NCBI GenBank assembly: GCA_021613535.1
Contig: CP075497.1
Coordinates: 2,728,001-2,792,000 of the forward strand
From: Adineta vaga
Lineage: Eukaryota; Rotifera
Direction: 5' to 3'
Length of the DNA: 64,000 nucleotides
Shown here: positions 1 to 11,184 of the stretch, piece after piece
Layout of the letters: each line of letters begins with the position of its first letter
How positions within the stretch are numbered: the stretch's first letter is position 1
Position numbers and translations under genes: made by a program
Notes under the pieces: model-generated
Database searches by the model: none
The model's input: only the letters and a program-made list of their open reading frames with translations
Told to the model about the DNA's origin: nothing

Positions 1-95
1 GCCTATATTTTTTTAGTAGAAGAATGATCGCAAACAGACTCAGCAAGGAAGAACAATATTCATCTATGTAATCGAAACAACTATCTTGATTCGAA

Positions 96-1133
96 ATGGT
101 TTATATTCATTGGTCAAAATATCAAAATCATCGTCCATTATTCCAGATATGTTCCATCTGTTGTGATTATAAACGATATCTTCTCTTATCACTATTTATT
201 CTATGTATAATCATGTTATTTTATGTTAATTCTGATACATTTTCAAAAACGGATATGATTGAGAATGAAGATCTATGTTCCAAGTTACTGCATATAACTA
301 TTAATAGTAATCGAACTTTATGTAGCGAAGAAGCGGATCGTCGGGGTAACAAACAACGTATTATTTCATTATCGATCTTTGGGCCGAAAGAAAATTCTTT
401 GTTTGTCGATGAAAAATTTTCTCAATTAATTTCACCATTGATCGATGAAGCGAAATTCTTATTTCCAACATGGATAATACGTTTATATGCAGATGAATCA
501 ACAATTCATCGACTGGATTTACATAATCTATCACGTACAACAAGGAATATTGATGTTTGTAATGTTAATCAATTACCAATTTTAGGTAATGTCGGTGAAT
601 ATTTATCAGGAAAACTATGGAGATTTCTTCCAACACTTGATCCAATGGTTGATTTTGTCTCTTCGCGCGATCTTGATTCACCATTAACACATCGTGAACA
701 AGTAGTTGTTGAACAATTTGTTAATTCATCATATTTATTTTTAACAATACGTGATCATCCGTTTCATAATGTTCCAATACTCGGTGGTTTATGGACCAGT
801 GCATTGTATAGAAATCGTGTTTTATTTCTTCGTTTATTTCGTATTTTACTCGATAAAATTCGTGTTCAACAATATAGTTTAATGAAGGATCAAACATTAT
901 TAGAAGAATTAATTTGGCCACATGTGAAAGATCAATCTTTAGTATTTGATTCATATACCTGTGAACAGTTTCCAGATGGAAATTTACATGCTTTTCCTAC
1001 TCAAAGACCAGCAAGAGATTGTCATTTAGGTTGTATTCGACCTTGTTGTCAAAATTCATTAAGAATTATTTTTGAAAAACCATGTCCACGAAAATGTAGA
1101 CCAGCCGATCATCCTGATTGGACTTACTGCTAA
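96..1133 (+). CDS. Type II membrane glycosyltransferase-like protein, copy 1
   Basis: Single uninterrupted ORF of 345 aa from ATG 96. A short cytosolic N-terminus is followed by one hydrophobic segment (about residues 28-45), then a lumenal domain, as expected for a Golgi type II enzyme. The domain carries SRDLDSPLTHREQ (DxD-like, candidate metal/nucleotide-sugar site) and RDHPFHNVPILGGLW, a combination I know from uncharacterised nucleotide-sugar transferase-like proteins. The C-terminus is cysteine-rich (GCIRPCC, CPRKCRP) and ends in DWTYC. It is convergent with its paralogue at 1351-2432. A poly(A) signal AATAAA lies at 1152-1157. Membrane topology and the motifs are seen directly; the enzymatic role is inferred and the substrate is unknown. 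Confidence 0.75.
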   Translation: MVYIHWSKYQNHRPLFQICSICCDYKRYLLLSLFILCIIMLFYVNSDTFSKTDMIENEDLCSKLLHITINSNRTLCSEEADRRGNKQRIISLSIFGPKENSLFVDEKFSQLISPLIDEAKFLFPTWIIRLYADESTIHRLDLHNLSRTTRNIDVCNVNQLPILGNVGEYLSGKLWRFLPTLDPMVDFVSSRDLDSPLTHREQVVVEQFVNSSYLFLTIRDHPFHNVPILGGLWTSALYRNRVLFLRLFRILLDKIRVQQYSLMKDQTLLEELIWPHVKDQSLVFDSYTCEQFPDGNLHAFPTQRPARDCHLGCIRPCCQNSLRIIFEKPCPRKCRPADHPDWTYC

Positions 1134-1350
1134 TAATGTTTAAATATATTCAATAAATTTCCTAGGGAATTTCGTTTTTTCTTTTTTTGAAAATAGAAAT
1201 ATTTCAATCACAGTTACTGATATTGACATCAAATACATGTTATCAAATCAAATATTGATTTAACACATGAAATTTTGTCGTTTATTAAAAACAAATAGAC
1301 ATTTATGTAATCGAACTATCTTACTTCATATATATATAATCGAGATATTT

Positions 1351-2432
1351 CTAACAAAATAACCAATCTTTATGTTCTTTTGGACGGCATATTCTCGGAC
1401 ATTTTATATAAGTAGGTGAATCTTTGACAGATTTTGATTCATTTGTACAACATGGTTTAGGACAACCAAGAAAACATGATGAATGTTCACGCTTTGTTGG
1501 ATAAGGACGTGTATCTGTTCGTTGAATATAATATGACCAAAAGCAAGAAAATGAATCATGTGCAAGAGAATTTCGACGAGCAAGTGGCCATATATGATCT
1601 TCTAAGAATAATTGATCGCCAAGATTTGAATAACTCTTCCAAAATTTTTCAATTTCATCTTCTCGATCTGATGGTATAAGTGCATTAGCAATAATTAATC
1701 GATCATTAATTGATAAACGATTCGAAGCTACACCCCATAATCCACCAAGCATTGGAATATTATGCATTCTATTATCACGAAGAACATGAAATGCATATGT
1801 TGTTTTTGTTAACCATTCATTAACTGCTTGAACTTCACGATCAAATATATCGGAATCAAGATCACGAACCATTGCTACACCAACAAATGGATCAACTGAA
1901 ATAATATCATTTGAATATTAATATCTTTCTTATGTTTACACTTACTAGCAGGCAAGAATCGTTGTACTTTACCCGGTAATTTATTTTTTAGATTTCCTAA
2001 TACAGGTAGATTTTCTGTATCACAAAAATCGAGATTATCATATGATTGTTCGATATCTTTAATATCATTTTTTGTTTTGCTGACTAAATTATAGTAATAA
2101 ACACGTACAATCCATGATGGATACATTTGTTTGGCTTGACTAGCGAATTCTTTGATATATGACCATGTAAGATTTGTTTTTAAATTTATACGATCATTTG
2201 ATTCATAAGCAGAAACACTTAAAACATGTTGATTGAAACCACGTTGAACAGATCGTATCGAACAAAATGAGTAATTTTCTGCGAGTAATAATAAATTTCT
2301 TATACGTTCATTATTAACTTCATTGTTTGGTTTGATCGAACTAAGAAGTAGACATATCAGACCTATTGAGAATATAATACATGTAATAAAATGAAATCGT
2401 CGACGAAAGAATGAAGATGTATAAATTAACAT
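1351..2432 (-). CDS. Type II membrane glycosyltransferase-like protein, copy 2 (one intron)
   Basis: Two exons, 2432-1946 and 1895-1351, joined across a 50-bp GT-AG intron, give 343 aa. The phase-1 junction restores LPAIDPFVG, matching LPTLDPMVD in copy 1, which supports the splice. Residues about 9-32 form a membrane anchor. The same DxD-like motif (MVRDLDSD), RDNRMHNIPMLGGLWG and the cysteine-rich tail ending DWLFC are present. Tail-to-tail arrangement and shared architecture show that the two genes are paralogues; copy 1 lacks the intron. Function as a sugar transferase is inferred from the motifs only. Confidence 0.75.
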
Positions 2433-3200
2433 ATTGTATTGGACGAAAACGAACCTATTATATGTTTATAATTATTAAATTAGAAATCACATATGATTTG
2501 ATTAGTAAAAAAACAATTTTAAACAATGAATAAGATAAGAAAGTTAAAGAAAAAGAAAAAGAATTTATCTACAAATATTTATTTATTCTTTCTTCTCCTC
2601 ATCGTACTTATTTTTATACTATTAGTATAACGAATAGAATAAATTTACCAAGAAAAATACACACGACATGTTAAATGTTTCGCAAAGACGAAAAAAACAA
2701 ATATTATTCATCTTTTAGTGTTATAGTAACTCGTTCTTTTTTCGTGTTTTGATTCATCAAGAAACGAATAGTATGTCGAGTTACTGTATCTAACATGCAA
2801 TCAATAACGTATTTATGAGTTTATCCTCGTTATTGATATTGATTTCTGTGACAAAAATATTTTCACATTTGAACATAAAATAAATTTTCATACTGACCAA
2901 ATAAAATATGTCTTCAGATTAATTTATGAGCGTTATAAGTCTTAGAACAGTTCATCATTTCTTACATCTTGAGGGTTAGTTTGTTATGTCATAGATATAC
3001 CCATACCCATCGTGATATGAATAAACAACATTTCTTGATTGATAATATGTTTAAATGGTATGTAACGACCTCTGGTTGGTTAGTTCTTCAATTGGCTTAT
3101 TCGATCTAATCAATCGAATATGATTTTTAAAACTAAACGAAATTAATTCAACGAAATTTATCTCGTCTATTACTCCTCCATTTTCAAGTAAATTATCATT
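2433..3200. other. Intergenic spacer between divergent genes
   Basis: 768 bp of AT-rich sequence separates the start of glycosyltransferase-like copy 2 (minus) from UTP11 (plus). No convincing ORF or RNA gene is visible. It probably holds both promoters. A pyrimidine-rich stretch ending TTTTCAAG shortly before ATG 3201 could be a splice acceptor for a 5' leader. Confidence 0.5.
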
Positions 3201-4316
3201 ATGTCATCGTGGAAGAAATCCAGTAAAGCTGGTCAAGTTCAACATCGTGAACGATCTCAAGTAAATAATTGTTTATCTTTATTCAAAGAAAAACTTATAA
3301 AATTCATTATTTTTTAGCTTTCGGCACGACAACATTTAGGTTTATTAGAAAAGAAGAAAGATTATAAAGAACGTGCAATGTAATTCGAATTAGACATTTA
3401 ATTAATCAAAATGATTTCTTTTTTCATTTAGTGATTATCAAACTAAAGGAAATGTCATTCGTGAACTTAAGAAAAAAGCTTTGGACAAAAATCCAGAAGA
3501 ATATTACTTCAACATGGTTAATACGAAACTAAAAGTATGTTATTGAAATATCTAACAATGAATCTTTTGTTATTGTTTAATATAGAATGGTGTTCATAGT
3601 TTGAAAAAGAAGTACAAAGAATACAATGATGATCAATTGAAATTAATGCAAACACAAGATTTAAAATATATTAAATATAAACATCAAATGGAAAGAAAAA
3701 AGATTGATAAATTACAATCATCATCACATTTAATCGATTCGGAACAACGTCCATCAACATCACATATTTTCTTTGTTGATTCTCAAAAACAAGGTTTGTT
3801 ATTATTTTATTCAGATTTTAATATAAATCGCGTATATATATATATGTATTTAGTTGAAAAATTCGATCCTGTTAAACAAATGCGTACACATCCATCATTG
3901 ATCAATCGTCGATCCAATCGATTAACAATTGAACAATTAAAATCGGTGAAATTAAACTTTGATGAAGAGCAAAACAATGTAAATATGATCTTTTCCTTGC
4001 TGAGAATTCTTCTGTATTGTAATGATCTTTGTAGAAATTTCAAAAACAACGAAAGAAGAAATATACTGAAATTCAAAAACGAATTGATCGTGAAAAGAAA
4101 TTACAACAAGTTGAATTAGCTATGGAAGATAAATTACTATTGAAAGTAAGAATGATCATTGTTTAATTTTTCGAAAGAAAATTATGTTTTACTTTTGCCT
4201 TTTAGAATCCGAAACAAAATGATAAGGCTAATGATGATGATGAGTTTTGGTCGGATAATGAAACGGAAAAAGGAAATGAAAAGAAAAAAACGAAAGTTAT
4301 ACCGAGAAAGAAATAA
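3201..4316 (+). CDS. UTP11: UTP11, U3 snoRNP / SSU processome protein
   Basis: Seven exons: 3201-3260, 3318-3379, 3432-3534, 3586-3793, 3854-3978, 4035-4145, 4206-4316; 259 aa, close to the usual ~250. All junction phases agree. The N-terminus reads SSKAGQVQHRERSQ then HLGLLEKKKDYKERA, followed by ALDKNPEEYYFNM, LMQTQDLKYI and FFVDSQK, the hallmark blocks of UTP11. The family is part of the small-subunit processome and acts in nucleolar 18S pre-rRNA processing. The C-terminal part is lysine-rich, with an acidic patch (NDDDEFWSD) before a basic end. The next gene starts 66 bp after this stop and is also a ribosome-biogenesis gene. Confidence 0.95.
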
Positions 4317-4343
4317 ATGTTTCTGTTTTGTTCAAATATAAAA

Positions 4344-4382
4344 AATAAAGCAACATTTCATATTTGATTGTTTATGTTTCAG
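4344..4382 (+). promoter_or_regulatory. Poly(A) signal followed by splice acceptor abutting the next ATG
   Basis: AATAAA at 4344-4349 lies 28 nt after the UTP11 stop. The following T-rich stretch ends in ATGTTTCAG at 4382, and the next codon is the SRFBP1-like ATG (4383). No partner donor lies between the two genes. This is the layout of a trans-splice site inside an operon; spliced-leader trans-splicing is known in bdelloids. The acceptor motif is seen directly; its use is inferred. Confidence 0.5.
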
Positions 4383-5785
4383 ATGAGTTTAATTTCATTC
4401 AATAATAAGGTATACGATTCGAAAAAAAACATATGAATTCATGATGAATATTTCGATTTTATTTTCATAAAAAAAGGTTATTGAATTAGAAAAAGCAGTC
4501 AAACGAAGTAAAGTTCGGATCATTCGAAAATTAACTCGACAAATTGAACATGAACGAAAGAAGTAGGATGTTCATAATTGAATTCAACGAATGTTTTTCA
4601 TTCTTTAGAAATCCGGATGATGATGATGAACGTACAACACGAAAAGTGAAAAGAATTATTGATGAAATTCATCAAATTCGCGTAAGAAAGTCTTCATTGA
4701 ATTAATATTGAATTCATTGATTTAATTTAGAAATTAACGAATAAAGATGTGGTTTTATTTGCAATGGAAAATCCAGGAACTATTGCTGAAGTTCTACAAA
4801 AATGCAAGGTAAAACAAATTATCGATTATAATCGAAAACTGTAAACGATTTTCTCTTTCAGCCGAGTAGTGACGATCTCAAGCAGTTTGCGTTGATTCGT
4901 TTAGCAACTGAAAAATCATTACAATCTGATTTAGTCTCATTGAAAAATAGTGATGATTATGGAAAGTCATGGCAACAGTTATTGATCATGTATCAATCAC
5001 GATATGAAAAACGTATTGTATGGAAAGAAAAATCGAAAGATTTTGAAAAAATTGAACAAGCACTTGTTGATCAACAGAAAGAATTAGAAGAAATCGAACA
5101 AAAATTACCGAAACCATTGAAAATAAAAAAGAAAAAAACGGAAAAAATTAAAGAAAAACCTCGTATGACTCATACAAAACAAGCTGTTGTTTGTGTACTC
5201 AATCTAGAGAATAAAACAGCTGAACCATTCGGTGATCAAGCTGATGAAGAAGAAGAAGAAGAAAATGCAAATGAAGAAAAACCGATAGCAATGGAAACCG
5301 AATTAAAGCCAATTTCATCAACATCATCAGCAACTGTGATTAATGATCCATTTTTTCTCAATAGTGAACATCAAATAACCTATCAAAAACGAACTAGTCG
5401 CGATAAGAATGATTCTGAACTTGATGATAAACGTTTTATTGAACATTCTTATTTCATCGATGCACTTTCCTCTTCGTCGAATCGACGCGATGGTAAAGGA
5501 GATATTGCAAAAAAGAAATGGGCACATCTATCACCTCTAACTCGATCTTTACCATCAAACAAGAAGTCAACCAGTAAGTCAATCTACTTTATTCGAAAAT
5601 GATTCATTTCATCTTTTCTCTTCATAGAATTACCAAATAATCCAAAATTCAAAACTCAAGATACAAATGTAGCACCACTTCATCCATCATGGGAAGCGAG
5701 TAAAAAAGCTCATACACAATATCGAATACAAAAATCTGAAGCAAAAAAGATTGTTTTCAATAATAGTGATGATGAAGCGACATGA
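4383..5785 (+). CDS. SRFBP1: SRFBP1 / BUD22-family ribosome biogenesis protein
   Basis: Six exons: 4383-4409, 4477-4562, 4609-4681, 4731-4808, 4862-5573, 5628-5785; 377 aa. The N-terminal region (VIELEKAVKRSKVRIIRKL, KVKRIIDEIHQIRKL, then FALIRLATEKSL) matches the BUD22/SRFBP1 domain. A long charged, helix-prone middle contains Glu and Lys runs. The C-terminal block LHPSWEASKK is the other conserved signature of the family. Yeast Bud22 is needed for 18S rRNA maturation and human SRFBP1 binds SRF, so a nucleolar role beside UTP11 is plausible. The ATG was chosen because the short first exon leads in frame into the conserved domain and immediately follows a splice acceptor. Confidence 0.85.
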
Positions 5786-6790
5786 AAAAAATGTTTCATT
5801 TTTTTTAATGTTTTTTGTTTTCAATTAGTAAAATTGATTTTTGAAAATCAACGATTATCTTTCCAGATGTCTGTTTTTGGTCAACCTTGTCAATTATTTA
5901 TGATAATAGGAGCTAAAATTGTCCATCATCTACTAATCTTAAAGACTTGTACGAAGGTCATATCAACACTATAATTAGATTGAATATTTTCGTTTCCTTC
6001 CATGTCAATTTTGACTAATGAAGAGTGTTTGTTTCATTCATAAATATTCTCTTTTCGATTACAAATTGTCTCATTCTTGTTTTGTTGGATTCTTTTACCA
6101 GCTGGATAGACAGATCATTGTCAGATAGATAAAGCAATTGTCCTTGGTACATATTCATGCGGCAATCAATTAAGTGATGACATCAAGAATGTCAAAGAAA
6201 GAACTAATTATCTAATTATGAAGTAAACTTCATCCAAGAATTATTCGAAATTGAAATAAGATGGCAGTTGAATATTCTAGGTCGATGATAGTTTAAAAGA
6301 AACAATTGAAAAATATGCATAATCAAATGAGTTTCAATAGTCATTATCAACATTCGTTTGCATCAGCCGTGCATATATACTTTGTCTCTTTCTTATATCA
6401 ATAGAATAAGTCCATCTGTGACCACCTATCACTATGAAACGATGATCGCGCTCCTCCTTTTTCTTTTCAAAGAAAAATCACATACGCATTTTTTCTTCCT
6501 CATCAATTGAGTATTAAAAAAATTCGTGCGTCAGTTGTTGCCTTCAACGAACAAATGAAACAATTGAGTTTTTTTTCTTTTCTCTCTCGACGAGTGTGAT
6601 ATAAATACAAATGATGTTCACTTGCAATTTTTAGTTTGTTCAGCAAACCGTCTCTACGTTTTGATTGTTGCTCAGAGAGTCTGGATGTTAATTTTGACTC
6701 TATGACAATGATCAAAATCTTAAACGGTTTATATATGTCGATATCTTTTCATTTAACACAAATCTAATTAAGCGTGAATAGGAAAAGAAA
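5786..6790. other. Intergenic spacer
   Basis: About 1 kb, AT-rich with T and A runs. Short ORFs here have no protein-like composition. It presumably holds the 3' end of the SRFBP1-like gene and the promoter of the Na,K-ATPase beta gene. Confidence 0.5.
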
Positions 6791-8054
6791 ATGTTCGAAT
6801 CAATGGATTTGAAAAGAAAATCAAAAGCTCGACGTTCAATTGGTCAATGGTGTCAAGATTTTTGGTCAACGATCGATCGGTATATTTCTTCACTACGTCG
6901 ATTTATTTATAATCGAGAACAAGGTGAAATATGTGGACGTGATGGAAAACGATGGAGTATGAAAAACAAATAGCATTTATCAAATCATTTTCTTTTTATC
7001 CTAGGCAAATTAGCAGCTTTCTATTTTTTCTTTTTCATTACACTTGCTGGTTTCTTTTGTTTATATTTATCTATCTTTATGTCATTGTTACCATTAAATC
7101 AACCAAAATATATCGGTAAATCGAGTTGTTTAACATCTCGTGTGAATTCACTTTCACCAGGTTTCTTTATTCAATTTTGATATTTTCAATTTGATCAAAT
7201 ATTTTGTTCCTACAGGACTTAGTTTTCGTCCACAACCAGAATTTGATCCGAAAGATAGACATACAGTGATACGATTCTCAGCAACAAATCATGAATACGA
7301 TAGTTATGTAAAAAATCTTGATGAATTTTTGAATTCTTGTAAGTGATCATATTGTCGATTTGATTATGAAAGAAAATTCTTTCGATATTAGATTACAGTA
7401 TATCAACTTCAAAGAATTTCACTATCAATAATGTAGGTAATTGTCAGTCTGATAAACAATATGGTTTTTCAACTGGTCAACCATGTTTTTTGATTAAAAT
7501 CAATAAAGTTTGTTGTTATAAATCATTATCAATTTGAATAGATGGAAATTCCATTTCACAGATTGTTGATTTTGTTCCTGAAATTGGTAGAACAGATGTA
7601 GATAATAAAGATGAATCAGCATGTGTCAATATTCCTAACATACCGGTCCGATGTCAAGGCGAAGTTTGTTCCATTTTTGTCGTTTATTATATAATAATTT
7701 TACTCGTTCCAATAGAAATCATTAGATCAAGACAACCTTGGCACTATTCAATACTACAGTGAATCTGATACGAGTAATGTTTGTGGATCAATCGATGTGA
7801 AACATTTTCCTTATCGGTAAACAAACCCATGATTTTGTCATTCGATGGAAAACTTCATTTTCATATATTCTAGTGGTAAAGTAGACCGAAAAGATGCTTA
7901 TCAAGCTCCATATGTATGGATACAGTTCCCTAATTTAACTGCCAATGTTTTAATTTCTATTGAATGTCGTATATATGGTGCAAATATCTTCTATGATAAA
8001 ATAACTCAGCGTGCTAGCATACGTTTTCAATTGTATTTGAATAAAAATTCTTAA
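6791..8054 (+). CDS. ATP1B: Na+/K+-ATPase beta subunit
   Basis: Seven exons: 6791-6956, 7005-7160, 7216-7338, 7392-7507, 7562-7663, 7716-7816, 7874-8054; 314 aa, typical for the family. A short basic cytosolic tail is followed by one membrane span (about residues 57-82, AFYFFFFITLAGFF...) and an extracellular domain. Diagnostic blocks are GLSFRPQPE, GFSTGQPCFLIKINK, a cysteine in VRCQGE, and APYVWIQFPNLT with IECRIYGANI near the end. The family forms the glycoprotein partner of the catalytic alpha subunit at the plasma membrane. Several N-x-S/T sites are present. All exon phases agree. Which beta isoform it represents cannot be told. Confidence 0.93.
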
Positions 8055-8533
8055 GAAGAAAAAAACAATTATTGACATGTGCATTCATGTAAATTTATAT
8101 TCAAGGCTGAGAAAATATATCCTAGGAAACTTTTTTTATCCATCTTAAGTTTATCTGTTGTTATAATTAAATAGATCAGTTTGCTGTCTTTTCTGTTTCG
8201 TTATGGAAAAGGTTGAATGAGATGAACATAAGTTATATATATATAGATGTTATTTAATCAGTTCGCTCATTTATCTGCTTTAATTCTACATTAACTGTGG
8301 ACAGAGACGAAGAGATCGTTTACAAGCAAATTCTATGTACGTAATCATAAGAAAAGAAATATTGTTGATGAAAGGATAACAATCAATATCCTTATTTCTC
8401 TCCTCTGATGAGAAAAAAGGACAGAAGAGAGAAGATAGAGAGAGAAAACTCGTTGGGAAACATTTTCCTCCATTCAATCATACGTTTTTCCTGATAGATA
8501 CAGTCGTACATATTATTAAGCTGTCATACAAAT
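8055..8533. other. Intergenic spacer
   Basis: 479 bp, AT-rich, with a short TA run near 8235. No gene is seen. It likely includes the promoter of SPARC. Confidence 0.5.
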
Positions 8534-10294
8534 ATGGTATCAAAATTGAATTTTCTAGTTTTAATTGCAATTATTTCAATTCAACAATTTGCTTTTATCA
8601 AAGTAAGTATTTGACTATTTTCTCTATTAATAATTCTACGATATTCCGTACTACATAGTGAATTCTTCATAGTAAATCTTCGAGATTCCAGACATGTTGA
8701 TTATAAGTGTTTGCTCTTATTTACCAGACGTGAAATCTATTAAGATACACATAGGTTATTCTAGCAGAAATGTTTTTCTTTTCCAATGTGCAATAACTGT
8801 ACAAGAAATATGTCTGTCCTCGATGAAAAAAACAATAACAATAAATCATAGGCGGAACATATTTTCATGGATGTAGAATATCCTATCATCATTTTTGTCT
8901 AAATGAAAATGTCTTTGAAGAATCTATCAGCAATTGTGTGAAATAACTATCATCTTTCTCTCTTGAGATTCATGATGTTTACATTAGAAATTGTAATCAC
9001 CGTTTCGAATATATTCTATTCTATTGATTACATCATATTAAGAATAATAAAGCAACTGACAATCACAATTAGATTAACTAACTTATTTAAGATAGAAAAG
9101 AAAAGATATACACAAAATGATATGAGAACATGACAACGTACGGTGAATGTTGTTTGTATATACTTATCTGATTGAGTGTGAAATAATGAGAATAATGTAC
9201 GTGTTAGAATGGTTGATATATCAAGGGAATATGATTTTTGTTACTTTTATAGTCAGAAATCGATATCAAAGATGAACAAGAAAAACAACTGATCAATGAT
9301 TTTCAAGGTATGAGTTTTAAATCATTCGATCAATGAAAATTTGTTCTTTTGTGATATAGATCGTTGTGCAAGTACAAAATGTCGTGATGGTGAAACTTGT
9401 GTATTGAATAAGGATGGTGATGCTGAATGTGCTTGTATTGCACAATGTGAAGATCCAAAAGATGAACGTTTAATGGTTTGATAGATTTTGATTTTTATTG
9501 GAATATTTTCATAGTTTTTCGATTAGATTTGTACTAAAGCAAATCATACATATACATCGGATTGTGAATTCTTTCAAATGCAATGTTGGTGCCGTAAAAA
9601 TGATGAGCAATGTACACGAAAAGAAGCTTTAACAGATTCAATTGATTATTTCGGACGATGTCAAAGTAGGGGGGGTAGAAAATCATTCGAAATTTATTTC
9701 TTGTTGAACATTTGTTATAGATCTTGGTGTTTGTACAAATTTTGAATTGGAAGTTTTTCCTAAACGAATGACAACATGGCTTGGAGAAATTCTTGATGCT
9801 TTGGTTTGTGATAATTAAAAGACAGAATGAAAATTTAGTTTTCAAATTTTATTTTAGTTTGTACGTAAAGATTTGGATGCGAAATATGAAGTATTAGTTA
9901 GTGAAGCACGAAAAATGAAATTATCAAATACAGAAAAATGGTGGCGTAATGCTGTTCTTTGGGAATTTTGTGAACTTGATCGAACACATGATAAGTAAGA
10001 GTTGAATAATATTCTTTTCACGTAAAAACTTATTGACTTTTCTTTAATAAATTCAAAGTGTCGTTAATAATGAAGAATTAGCACGTTTTGTTCGATCACT
10101 CAAAGTACTTGAACATTGTATTCAACCATTTCTGGATCATTGTGATACAGATAATGATAATAAAATTTCATCGGATGAATGGGGTACATGTCTCGGTTTA
10201 GATCAAGGTAATTTCAATTCATTCTTTTTATTTAAACTTTTTTTTTCTCTTTCTAGATGATACAACTTTCTTGAAAACATTCTGTTCACAATAA
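8534..10294 (+). CDS. SPARC: SPARC / osteonectin, extracellular matrix Ca2+-binding glycoprotein
   Basis: Eight exons: 8534-8602, 9253-9307, 9360-9475, 9527-9665, 9721-9803, 9858-9994, 10059-10207, 10257-10294; 261 aa, close to nematode SPARC. Exon 1 encodes a signal peptide (MVSKLNFLVLIAII...). A short acidic segment leads to a cysteine-rich follistatin-like domain (CASTKCRDGETC ... CQ). The EC domain follows, with an EF-hand loop of the form DTDNDNKISSDEW and a cysteine after it, as in SPARC. Intron 1 is 650 bp, much longer than the others (46-64 bp), so it may hold regulatory sequence. The family binds collagen and calcium in the matrix. All phases agree. Confidence 0.93.
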
Positions 10295-11184
10295 ATTAAC
10301 AATATACGAACACTAGATTGATAATTACATGTGTGCCCATAGTTTAGCCATTCTTTTTCTCTTTCTTCTATAACATAATCATCAATTTTATTATCAATAA
10401 AACCATTGCATATTTTTACTTTATGATTAAACAACAAAAATATTTTGTGTCTAATGAGTTGATTTCAAAATAATATGTTTACTTGTTTGGGAAGTATTTC
10501 AAGGTTATTTGGATCAATTTTTCTCCCATTGAGCATGTCTGAGGCATTGTGGTTATGGTTTGTCTTTCTGTTTGATAATTGCTTTATACTTTTTTTTCTA
10601 TATGACACTCTTTATTCATATTAGTTTCTCATTAGAATCTTTTTGTCTAATTGGTTTTTGAAATAGATATCGAACGTACTAAATAATGACTGTCATCAGC
10701 AAGAATATCGTTTTATCATTTGATTCGATTGGATTATTTCCATTGTTATATTCGAATACTGAGACGAAAAACGAATGAAATGGATGATCATCTGATAGAT
10801 GTGCTTAGTTCAGTACATATCAAATACTTTCCAATGATAATAAATAGCAATTAGTAACCTTATTTGATGATTTACCTCAACCGTGATTTTAAATGTATAA
10901 AAAGTTATTTTATATGGTGATCTAATGACTACTAAAACTATACAATAGATATTAATAAGAGATACAAATGGCTAATTAATATATTTTTCTCTCCTGAACT
11001 ATCGTCTTGTTTACTTGTGGTTTTTGTATTATAATTGATACTATTTTGCTTTCGCTTCATTGCACTTTGATCTTTTAATCGATGTTAATGTGAATCTAAT
11101 TGTTAGATGACATATACTATTTAAATCGAACTATTTTCCCATTTGAATTTACCAAACAAATCACTTTTTTTCAATATTCTCTTA
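10295..11184. other. Intergenic spacer
   Basis: 890 bp of AT-rich DNA. AATAAA at 10397-10402 is a candidate SPARC poly(A) signal. No ORF of interest is seen. Confidence 0.5.

Noticed and set aside
6503-6715. Minus-strand ORF of 70 codons upstream of the ATPase beta gene
   Set aside because: No protein-like pattern, no splice partners; likely chance.
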